From assembly GCA_050485485.1 (NCBI GenBank), contig JBJHBM010000030.1:1-27240 (forward strand): a stretch of 27,240 nt of DNA, written 5' to 3'. How positions within the stretch are numbered: position 1 is the stretch's first letter; each line of letters opens with the position of its first letter. The position numbers were made by a program, and so were the translations under genes. The notes under the pieces were generated by a model. It was not told the origin of the DNA. It made no database searches and worked only from the letters and a program-made list of their open reading frames with translations. The DNA comes from WHSO01 sp050485485. GTDB lineage: Bacteria > Pseudomonadota > Alphaproteobacteria > SMXQ01. Below, one piece after another: positions 15,048 through 21,832 of the stretch.

Positions 15048-16196
15048 ATGTCCGAAACCGTGCCTTCGACCGCTTCCGATGCGCGCCAGCCGCGCCCGGC
15101 CGAGCGCGGCGGCTCGACGTCGGGCGTGCTGGTTGCGGGCGACCTCGAAGCGTTGGTCGCGGCCGGCGCGATCCGCGCCGAGGCGGCGCCCGAAGCGGGG
15201 CAGATCCAGCCCGCCAGCATCGACCTCCGGCTCGGGCCCGTGGCGTGGCGCGTGCGGTCCTCGTTCCTGCCGCTCGAAGGCCGCAGCGTGCGCGAACGGA
15301 TCGAGCGCCACGGCATGCACGCCATCGACCTCGCCACGGGCGCCGTGCTGGAACGCCAGTGCTTCTACGTCGTGCCGCTCCTGGAAAGCCTGGCGCTGCC
15401 CAAGGGTCTCGCCGGCACCACCAACCCCAAGAGCTCGACCGGGCGCCTCGACGTGTTCACCCGCGTCATCACCGACGGCGCCACCGGATTCGACCTGGTG
15501 CCGCCCGGCTACCGAGGGCCGCTCTACGCCGAGATCAGCCCCAAGACGTTCTCCGTGTTCGTGCATCAGGGTTCGCGCCTGTCGCAGCTGCGTCTGCGGC
15601 GCGGGGCGCCGGCCCTCGCGGAAAAAGCGATGCGCGAAATCCAGTCGGCGACCCCGCTGGTCCACGGCGAGGCTGCAGCGTCCACGATCAAGGACAACAC
15701 CATCGCGGTTTCGGTCGATCTCGAAGGGCGCGATTCGGACGGCCTGATCGGCTATCGCGCGCGGCGCCACTCGGGCGTCATCGACCTCGACCGCATCGGC
15801 CATTACGCGGCGCCCGACTTCTGGGAGCCGATCCGGGCCGGCCGCGACGGCGGGCTGATCCTCGATCCCGGCGAGTTCTACATCCTCGCCTCCAAGGAGC
15901 GCGTCTCGGTCCCGCCCGACCTTTGCGCCGAGATGGTCGCCTACGACGTCCTCAACGGCGAGTTCCGGGTCCATTACGCGGGGTTTTTCGACCCCGGATT
16001 CGGCTGGCCGGGCGGCACCCGCGCGGTGCTGGAGGTGCGCTCCCACGAGGTGCCGTTCCTGCTGGAGCACGGGCAGATCGTGGGACGGCTCGCCTACGAG
16101 CGCCTCACCGGCACGCCCGCGCAGGTCTACGGAAGCGGAATCGGCTCGTCCTATGCCGACCAGGGGCTGACGCTCTCGAAGCATTTCCGGCGCTGA
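15048..16196 (+). CDS. dcd: 2'-Deoxycytidine 5'-triphosphate deaminase, double-length alphaproteobacterial form
   Basis: This 382-residue enzyme should deaminate dCTP to dUTP, which a dUTPase then turns into dUMP for thymidylate synthesis. It consists of two tandem dUTPase-fold halves, about twice the length of E. coli Dcd. The first half shows GQIQPASIDLRLG (51-63) and NPKSSTGRLDVF (126-137). The second shows LDPGEFYILASKERVSVP (262-279), AGFFDPGFG (311-319) and GGTRAVLEVRSHEVPF (322-337). The ATG at 15048 is preferred over a GTG one codon earlier; GGATGA lies about ten bases upstream. It reads in the same direction as the CobS-like/phosphatase pair but has its own promoter-like spacer. The last codons are part of a tandem duplication described separately. 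Confidence 0.92.
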   Translation: MSETVPSTASDARQPRPAERGGSTSGVLVAGDLEALVAAGAIRAEAAPEAGQIQPASIDLRLGPVAWRVRSSFLPLEGRSVRERIERHGMHAIDLATGAVLERQCFYVVPLLESLALPKGLAGTTNPKSSTGRLDVFTRVITDGATGFDLVPPGYRGPLYAEISPKTFSVFVHQGSRLSQLRLRRGAPALAEKAMREIQSATPLVHGEAAASTIKDNTIAVSVDLEGRDSDGLIGYRARRHSGVIDLDRIGHYAAPDFWEPIRAGRDGGLILDPGEFYILASKERVSVPPDLCAEMVAYDVLNGEFRVHYAGFFDPGFGWPGGTRAVLEVRSHEVPFLLEHGQIVGRLAYERLTGTPAQVYGSGIGSSYADQGLTLSKHFRR

Positions 16197-16242
16197 CGCG
16201 CCGCAGGCCGTGCATTTCCGGCGCCGACGCGCCGCAAGTCGT
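16181..16242 (+). repeat. 31-bp tandem duplication at the 3' end of dcd
   Basis: Bases 16181-16211 and 16212-16242 are adjacent direct repeats that match at 28 of 31 positions. Copy 1 contains the last five dcd codons and its TGA stop; in copy 2 the stop position reads CGA. Copy 2 ends one base before the 3' end of the convergent CbiB-like gene, so the duplication fills the whole intergenic space. Confidence 0.9.
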
Positions 16243-16243
16243 C

Positions 16244-17248
16244 TTACCTGAGCAGAGACGCCGTGAGCGCCGCGGCGAACGCGAGCAGCAGCAGGTTCGC
16301 CACCGCCGTAAGGTAGATCATGCGGCGGATGTCGCCCTGGCCGACGCGGGCCCGGCCGTTGCCGATCCATGCATCGCGCGCGCCGCCGCCGCCCCTGGTG
16401 CCGAACGGTCCCCCGAGCGCAAGGCCGAGGCCGCCCGCCGCCGCCCCCTTGAGACGTCCGTCGTTCACGACCTCGTCGCGGCGGGCGTCGAGCGACATCA
16501 CCTGAAACGCGCGCTGGACGCTGCCTTGCGGCACGGCGAAGGCGGCAAGACCCAGCAGCCAGGCCGCCAGCAGCGACGGCAGCAGGCCGAGGACATGGTC
16601 GAGACGCATGGCCGCCGCGCCATAGGCGCGCGCCGAGATGTCGCGCCCCAGCGTGGCGACGGCAAGGTGGGCCACGGCGCGCGACACGAACAGGCCGGGG
16701 AAGCCGAGCAGCAGGAACCAGAATGCCGGAACCACCGCGCGCCGCGCGAACCTGACCGCGCCGAGTTCGATCACCGCGCGCGCGACGCCGTATCTGTCGA
16801 GAGCGGAGGAATCGCGCCCCAACGCCCGCGACACCAGCGCGTGCCCCGCCGCGAGATCGTCCGAGCCCGCCGCCCGCAGCCCGCGGCGCAGGTCCGCGAA
16901 GGCATGGCGCATCGTGACGACCAGCAGCAGCGCCACCAGCTCGAGCGCCCAGCCGTAGGGCAGCGCGCGGCCCGCCCAGGCCACCGCGAACCCCGCAGCG
17001 GCCGCCAGCGCCACCACCAGCAACGTCACCACGGCGCCGCGCAGCAGGAGATTGGCCTCGGACCGCCCGGCACGGTTCAGGCGCGCATCCAGAAACCGGG
17101 CGGGACTGGCGAGAATGCTGAGACGGTCGGGCAAGAGCTTGGCAAGGCCCGGCACCAGCCCCAAAAACATGTCGATGGCCAGCGCGACGAGCAGCAGGAC
17201 AAGCGCCGCGTCATAATGCCCGCCCGCGAGCGGCAAAAGATCGGTCAT
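16244..17248 (-). CDS. CbiB/CobD-like membrane protein with degenerate conserved motifs
   Basis: This 334-residue polytopic membrane protein matches adenosylcobinamide-phosphate synthase (CbiB/CobD) in length and order of landmarks: VSRALGRDSSALDR (139-152), a VVPAFWFLLLG helix, ALGLALGGPFG and DAWIGN near the C-terminus, and QGDIRRMIYL. Compared with Salmonella CbiB as I recall it, conserved polar residues are missing. GDP near the N-terminus is GLV (30-32). AENTVDG is AVRFARR (164-170). VNTLD is VAHLA (192-196). The Glu of SEACVAGALG is Lys257. The normal reaction, amidation of cobyric acid with aminopropanol (phosphate), therefore looks unlikely. The ATG at 17248 has only a weak Shine-Dalgarno. 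The 162-base upstream spacer holds an inverted repeat CACCG-TCA-CGGTG (17334-17346). It converges on dcd, with 47 bases between stops. Confidence 0.78.
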   Translation of the reverse strand: MTDLLPLAGGHYDAALVLLLVALAIDMFLGLVPGLAKLLPDRLSILASPARFLDARLNRAGRSEANLLLRGAVVTLLVVALAAAAGFAVAWAGRALPYGWALELVALLLVVTMRHAFADLRRGLRAAGSDDLAAGHALVSRALGRDSSALDRYGVARAVIELGAVRFARRAVVPAFWFLLLGFPGLFVSRAVAHLAVATLGRDISARAYGAAAMRLDHVLGLLPSLLAAWLLGLAAFAVPQGSVQRAFQVMSLDARRDEVVNDGRLKGAAAGGLGLALGGPFGTRGGGGARDAWIGNGRARVGQGDIRRMIYLTAVANLLLLAFAAALTASLLR

Positions 17249-17410
17249 GTGGGCCGCACCGGAATTCCCCCCGCCTCCCCTCGGTTCCTTTTTTGCAAAG
17301 CCTTTCCTGTAAAGAAGTACGGCGCAAGCATTACACCGTCACGGTGAATCGTTCGCTAATCATGTGCGCGTGAACACACGTGCCGCGACGATCCGTCGCC
17401 TGCCTTCGTA

Positions 17411-18337
17411 TCAGTGCTTCTGGTGCTCGTCGGGCGCGTAGGCAGGCATTTCCCCCGGCGCGTCGGCGGGCGGATAGGCGGGGATGGATGCCGGCGTGGC
17501 CGACGCGTCGGGCGTATCCGGCACGACGGCGGGCACGGGCGCGAGCAGCGCGACGACCGCCTCATGCCCACCCGCCCGTGCCAGATCGAGGGCGGTGCGT
17601 CCGGCCGCGCCCACGGCATCTGGATCGGCGCCGGCCGCGAGCAGGCGGCGCACCGTCTCGACGGCACCCGCCATGGCCGCACGGTGCAACGCCGTGCGGC
17701 CGGCGGCATCGCGCGCCGCGAGACTCGCGCCGCTGCCGATCAGGATGTTCACGGCGCCCGTGCGGCCGGCGGCGGCGGCGACGAGCAACGGGGTTTCGCC
17801 CTGGGCGTTTGCGGCCCCCGGGTCGGCATGGCGCGCAAGCAGTCGCGCGAGCGCGGCGTCGCGTCCCATTCGTGCCGCGTGGATCAGCGCCGTATCGCCG
17901 GCACGGTCGGCGCGCTCGACCAGCGCGCCCCGGTCGAGAAGCGTATCCACCGCCCCGGCACGGCCTGCCGCGGCGGCGCGGGCCAGCGCCGTCATGCCGT
18001 CCTCGTTGGCGGCATTGACGTTGGCGCCGGCGCCCACCAGCACTTCGATCAAGGGAACATGGCCAGCGGCGGCGGCAAGCATCAGGACGGTATTGCCCGC
18101 CGAATCCGCTGCGTTGGGATCAGCGCCCCCCGCCAGCAGGCGTGCCAGCGCCGCGCCGTCGCCCGTGCCCGCGGCCGCAAGCAGCGCGCGGTCGGCGCAG
18201 GCCTGATCGGCGAGGTCGGCACAGGCGGCAACCGGCGCCGCACCCGCCGCCAGCATCAAGGCGCACAGACAGGCGACCACGACCGGGCGGGTGGCGCGGC
18301 GAGGGGCGTGGCAGCTGGCGGAACGGACGCGCGGCAT
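17411..18337 (-). CDS. Exported ankyrin-repeat protein
   Basis: This 308-residue protein starts with a signal sequence (basic 1-17, hydrophobic about 18-34). Cleavage may follow APVAA; VAAC at 36-39 also loosely fits a lipobox, so a lipoprotein is possible. Seven consecutive ankyrin repeats of 33 residues follow (about 50-270), each with the typical G-x-T-x-L-x-x-A-A and ADPNA-type turns. A Pro/Ala-rich tail without structure ends the protein. Ankyrin repeats bind protein partners; periplasmic examples exist in Proteobacteria (for example AnkB-type proteins linked to catalase), but the partner here is unknown. It reads in the same direction as the CbiB-like gene 162 bases downstream and is divergent from cobA. 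No catalytic domain is present. Confidence 0.85.
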   Translation of the reverse strand: MPRVRSASCHAPRRATRPVVVACLCALMLAAGAAPVAACADLADQACADRALLAAAGTGDGAALARLLAGGADPNAADSAGNTVLMLAAAAGHVPLIEVLVGAGANVNAANEDGMTALARAAAAGRAGAVDTLLDRGALVERADRAGDTALIHAARMGRDAALARLLARHADPGAANAQGETPLLVAAAAGRTGAVNILIGSGASLAARDAAGRTALHRAAMAGAVETVRRLLAAGADPDAVGAAGRTALDLARAGGHEAVVALLAPVPAVVPDTPDASATPASIPAYPPADAPGEMPAYAPDEHQKH

Positions 18338-18425
18338 GACGCGACTTTAGCGACCCCGCCGCCGCCGCGCCAGCATCCCGACGGTGCGCCTTTCCGACGC
18401 GCACGCGGAGGTGCACAATGGCGCC

Positions 18426-19253
18426 ATGCGCGACGTTCCGTTCCAACCGCCCGACATGCGCCTGCCCGAGCTGGCGCGCGGCTCGGTATGGCTGGTGGGC
18501 GCGGGGCCGGGGGACGCGGGCCTTCTCACCCTGCTCGCGCTGCATGCGCTGGCCCAGGCCGACGTTCTGGTCTACGACGCACTGGTGGACGAGGCGATCC
18601 TGACGCTGGCGCGTCCCGACGCCGAGCGCGTGTTCGCCGGCAAGCGCGGCGGGCGGCCTTCCGCGAGCCAGGCGGACATCTCCCGCCGGCTCGTCGCGCT
18701 GGCCAAGACCGGACGCCGGGTCGCGCGCCTCAAGGGCGGCGATCCGTGCCTGTTCGGCCGGGGCGGGGAGGAGGCGCTGGCGCTGGCCCGGGCCGGCGTG
18801 CCGTTCCGGATCGTGCCCGGCATCACCGCCGGGATCGGGGGATTGGCCTACGCCGGTATCCCCGCCACCCACCGCGATACCGGCGCCGCCGTCACCTTCG
18901 TCACCGGGCATACGGCGGGCGGCGACATGCCCGGCGACCTCGACTGGCCATCCCTCGCGCGGTCCTCGCCGACTCTGGTGTTCTACATGGCCCTCGCCCA
19001 TCTTGGGCGGATCGCGGAAAAGCTGATCGCGGCCGGGCGGCCGGGCGGGGAGCCGGTCGCCGTCATCAGCCGCGCCACCACCTCCGCCCAGCGGGTGGTG
19101 GTGACGACGCTGGCATCGGCCGCAGCGGACGCGCGCGCGGCGGGGCTGCGCCCGCCCGCGCTGGTGGCGGTGGGCGAGGTGGTGCGGTTCCGCGCCGAGA
19201 TCGCCTGGTTCGAGCGATTGGCCGAGGCCGCCGCCGGGGACCGGGCCCCATGA
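18426..19253 (+). CDS. cobA: Uroporphyrinogen-III C-methyltransferase (SUMT)
   Basis: This 275-residue enzyme methylates uroporphyrinogen III twice with S-adenosylmethionine to give precorrin-2, the branch point to siroheme and cobalamin. The motifs of the family are complete: VGAGPGDAGLLT (23-34), VYDALV (49-54), RLKGGDPCLFGRGGEE (101-116) and PGITAGIGGLAYAGIPATHR (131-150). No CysG-like dehydrogenase/chelatase domain is fused. The ATG at 18426 gives a normal length; GGAGGT lies at 18407-18412, slightly far, and a GTG at 18384 would add 14 residues. The stop overlaps the start of the YcgN-family gene (ATGA), so both are cotranscribed. Its motifs are intact, unlike the CobS-like and CbiB-like proteins nearby. 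Confidence 0.93.
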   Translation: MRDVPFQPPDMRLPELARGSVWLVGAGPGDAGLLTLLALHALAQADVLVYDALVDEAILTLARPDAERVFAGKRGGRPSASQADISRRLVALAKTGRRVARLKGGDPCLFGRGGEEALALARAGVPFRIVPGITAGIGGLAYAGIPATHRDTGAAVTFVTGHTAGGDMPGDLDWPSLARSSPTLVFYMALAHLGRIAEKLIAAGRPGGEPVAVISRATTSAQRVVVTTLASAAADARAAGLRPPALVAVGEVVRFRAEIAWFERLAEAAAGDRAP

Positions 19254-19696
19254 CGGCCGGGGCGCCGTTCTGGAAGCGCAAGCGGCTCGACGAGATGACG
19301 CGCGCGGAGTGGGAGTCGCTCTGCGACGGCTGCGGCAAGTGCTGCCTGCTGAAGCTCGAGGATGCCGACACCGGCAAGGTTTCCTATACCGACGTCGCCT
19401 GCCGCGGGCTCGACACCGGCTCCTGCCGCTGCAACTTTTACGAGAGGCGCCAGAAGGAAGTTTCGGACTGCATCGTGCTGCGTCCCGAGATGGTGAGGCG
19501 ATTCAAGTGGATGCCGCGCACCTGCGCCTACCGCCTGATCGCCGAGGGCAAGGACCTCGCCTGGTGGCACCCGCTGGTCTCGGGCGACCCCGAAACGGTC
19601 CATCGGGCGGGGGTTTCCGTACGCGGTCGCGCGGTCCCCGAATCAACCGTTGACGACGACGAGATCGAGGATCATATCGTGAAGTGGCCGGAGTGA
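19250..19696 (+). CDS. YcgN-family cysteine-cluster protein (UPF0260)
   Basis: This 148-residue protein matches E. coli YcgN closely throughout. Landmarks are PFWKRKRLDEMT, the cysteine cluster CDGCGKCCLLKLEDADTG, a second set in VACRGLDTGSCRCNFY, a later Cys in VSDCIVLRPE, and the highly conserved WWHPLVSGDPETVH followed by EDHIVKW. The cysteine pattern suggests metal or iron-sulfur binding (the family overlaps the zinc/iron-chelating CxxCxxCC group), but the molecular function is not established. It overlaps cobA by four bases, so translation is coupled. A candidate terminator lies about 50 bases downstream. Confidence 0.95.
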   Translation: MTAGAPFWKRKRLDEMTRAEWESLCDGCGKCCLLKLEDADTGKVSYTDVACRGLDTGSCRCNFYERRQKEVSDCIVLRPEMVRRFKWMPRTCAYRLIAEGKDLAWWHPLVSGDPETVHRAGVSVRGRAVPESTVDDDEIEDHIVKWPE

Positions 19697-19743
19697 ATCG
19701 GCGCCGACGCCGTTCCCTCCGCCCCTCGGCCACCGCGCGGCCC

Positions 19744-19766
19744 GGGTTCCGTGCAACCCCTTTTTT
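19744..19766 (+). terminator. Possible Rho-independent terminator after the cobA operon
   Basis: GGGTT (19744-19748), a six-base loop and AACCC (19755-19759) form a short stem. It is followed after one C by six T residues (19761-19766). The stem is only five base pairs, but such a T-run is rare in this GC-rich window and the position after the operon is right. Confidence 0.42.
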
Positions 19767-19866
19767 CACGACCGCGTTCCATGAGCCCTCACCGACCGAC
19801 CTGTTCCCCGGAGACGCCCCGCCCGGCGGGCCCTGCCTGCACCCGCGCGGGCGAGGAGCCCCGCCC

Positions 19867-20592
19867 GTGAGCCGGCGCGACATCGCGCGGCGCACGCGCA
19901 CCGACCAGCGCGTGCTGTGCCATCGCGGCCGCGACATACCGATCCGTACCCAGCGCAACCGCGCCGCGCGCCACATGACGCTGCGCATCGACGCCAAGGA
20001 CGGCTGCGCGGTGCTGACCCTGCCGACCTATGTCGGACTCAAGGAGGGGATGGGCTTCGCCCGTTCCAAGGCGGACTGGCTGGCCCAGCGGCTCGACGAG
20101 CTGGCGCCCCATACCCCGTTCGCGGACGGGGCCGCGGTTCCCTACCACGGCGGCGAGATCGTGGTGCGGCACTTCCCGCTGGCCGGGCCCGACCCGGTGC
20201 TGATGGGCGGCGTGCTCTACGTTCCCGGCAGCGCCGCGCTGCTGGCCGACGCGGTGCGCGAGTGGCTGATTGAGGAGGCGCGGCGCGCGATCTCGGTCCG
20301 GGTCGCGGTCAAGGCGGCCATGATCCGCAGGAATCCGCCGCCTTTCAGGCTCACGGACCCCAAGGCGCGGTGGGGCAGCTGCTCCTCCGACAACCGGCTG
20401 TGCTTCTCCTGGCGCCTGATCATGGCGCCGTGCGAGGTGCTCGACTACGTGGTCGCCCACGAGGTCGCCCACCTGGTCCATCTCGACCACAGCGCCCGCT
20501 TCCATGCCCTGGTCCAGCGGCTGACGCCGCACGCGGACATGGCCACGCGCTGGCTCGATACCGAAGGCGCCCGGCTGCTGCGCTATGGCTGA
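19867..20592 (+). CDS. YgjP-like (DUF45/WLM-type) zinc metallopeptidase
   Basis: The GTG at 19867 is chosen because GAGGAG (19853-19858) precedes it at eight bases; it gives 241 residues. The longer in-frame version starting at 19684 adds a low-complexity leader. The protein has the family order: an N-terminal domain with RNRAARHMTLRID, the conserved RWGSCSS (168-174), then the zinc site HEVAH (198-202) with a further ligand candidate His208 in HLDHSARFH. YgjP is a small zinc-dependent protein of uncertain physiological substrate. The last eight bases overlap the start of the MFS transporter gene, indicating an operon. Family is clear, role is not. Confidence 0.9.
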   Translation: MSRRDIARRTRTDQRVLCHRGRDIPIRTQRNRAARHMTLRIDAKDGCAVLTLPTYVGLKEGMGFARSKADWLAQRLDELAPHTPFADGAAVPYHGGEIVVRHFPLAGPDPVLMGGVLYVPGSAALLADAVREWLIEEARRAISVRVAVKAAMIRRNPPPFRLTDPKARWGSCSSDNRLCFSWRLIMAPCEVLDYVVAHEVAHLVHLDHSARFHALVQRLTPHADMATRWLDTEGARLLRYG

Positions 20593-21832
20593 GGGCGGCC
20601 CCGCGACCGCGGGCCGCCTGCGTCCGGATTCCATCGCCATGACCGGCCTCCTGACCGCCCTGGTGGCGTTCGGGGCGATCTCCAACAACATGTACCTGCC
20701 GTCCTTCCCGGCCATGGCGCGGCTGCTGGAGGTGCCGGTCTCGGCCGTGCTGCTGACCCTCGCCGCCTTCTTCGTCGGCTTCGCGGCGGGCCAGCTGCTC
20801 TACGGCTCGGTCGCCGACCGCTACGGCCGGCGCCCGGTGCTGCTGGCGGGGCTCGGCGCCTATACCGCCGCCTCGGCGGTGTGCGCGATGGCCCCCGACA
20901 TCGAAACCCTGATCGGCGCCCGCTTCGTCCAGGGGCTCGCCGCCGCCTCGACCCAGGTGCTGGCACGCGCCATCGTGCGCGACATCTACCCGCCCGACCG
21001 GGCCGCCCGGATGCTGTCGATCATGGCGGCGGTGTTCACCCTGGCCCCGGCGCTGGCGCCGGTGCTGGGAGGCTTCCTGCAGTCCTGGTTCGGCTGGCGC
21101 GCGGTGTTCGCCACCCAGACCGCGATCGGCGTCGGGGTCTGGGCCGTGGCCTGGTGGGGACTCGGCGAGACGCTCCGCCGGCGCGACCCGGAGGCGCTCG
21201 ACCCGGCGCGCATGATCCACAACTATCGCGAGCTATGCGCGAGCCGTGCCTTCGCGGGCTACGCGCTCGCCTTCGCCTTCATCTTCGCCGGCATGTTCGC
21301 GTTCCACTCGGCCTCGTCGTTCGTGTTCATCGACCTTTACGGCTTCGGGCCCGAGATGTACGGCGTGTTCTTCATGACGGTGGCGTCGGGCTATTTCCTC
21401 GGCTCGCTGGTGTCGGCGCGCGTCACCATGGCGATCGGCTATCACCGCTGCGTCGCGCTCGGCAACGCCGTCGCCATCCTCGGGGCGGCCGCGATGGTCG
21501 CGCTCGCGTTCGCGGGCGTGCGCGGCTGGGCGGCGGTGGTGGCGCCCCAGTTCGTGTTCATGTTCGGCACCGCCCTCATCATGCCCAACGCCATCGCGGG
21601 CGCGATGGCGCCGTTTCCGCGGATCGCGGGCGCAGCCTCGGCGCTGTTCGGCTTCCTCCAGCAGGTGACCGGCGCGCTGATGATCGCCGCGGTGGGCTGG
21701 GCCGCCGACGGCACCGAGCTGCCGATGATGGCGGGCATCCTCGCGGGCGCGCTCTTGTCGGCGGCGGCCTATTTCGGCCTCGCCCGCCCGGCCGCGGGCG
21801 GCAGGCCGCCGGCGCGGCGCGCCACGCCCTAA
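20585..21832 (+). CDS. Bcr/CflA family multidrug efflux MFS transporter
   Basis: This 415-residue protein has twelve hydrophobic helices and the MFS motif A between helices 2 and 3 (GSVADRYGRRPVLL, 74-87). The first helix region reads FGAISNNMYLPSFPAM and helix 4 reads RFVQGLAAAS...ARAIVRDIY, both characteristic of the Bcr/CflA drug:proton antiporters (DHA1). Substrates in the family include bicyclomycin, chloramphenicol and small peptides; none can be assigned here. The ATG at 20585 overlaps the upstream metallopeptidase gene by eight bases. The 3' end converges on the penicillin-binding protein gene, the two stop codons sharing bases 21830-21831. Confidence 0.9.
   Translation: MAEGGPATAGRLRPDSIAMTGLLTALVAFGAISNNMYLPSFPAMARLLEVPVSAVLLTLAAFFVGFAAGQLLYGSVADRYGRRPVLLAGLGAYTAASAVCAMAPDIETLIGARFVQGLAAASTQVLARAIVRDIYPPDRAARMLSIMAAVFTLAPALAPVLGGFLQSWFGWRAVFATQTAIGVGVWAVAWWGLGETLRRRDPEALDPARMIHNYRELCASRAFAGYALAFAFIFAGMFAFHSASSFVFIDLYGFGPEMYGVFFMTVASGYFLGSLVSARVTMAIGYHRCVALGNAVAILGAAAMVALAFAGVRGWAAVVAPQFVFMFGTALIMPNAIAGAMAPFPRIAGAASALFGFLQQVTGALMIAAVGWAADGTELPMMAGILAGALLSAAAYFGLARPAAGGRPPARRATP

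Noticed and set aside
17288..17294. T-run after GC-rich sequence upstream of the CbiB-like gene as a terminator
   Set aside because: No convincing stem precedes it and no plus-strand gene ends there; on the minus strand it is an A-run in a likely promoter region.
17414..19249. N-terminal extension that would make the YcgN-family protein 760 residues long
   Set aside because: The first 600 residues are antisense or out of frame to the ankyrin and cobA genes. The real protein starts at 19250 with an ATGA overlap.
19780..19870. Possible short leader ORF before the YgjP-like gene, ending in GTGA overlap with its start
   Set aside because: About 29 codons of Pro/Arg-rich sequence with no ribosome binding site; the overlap alone is not enough evidence.
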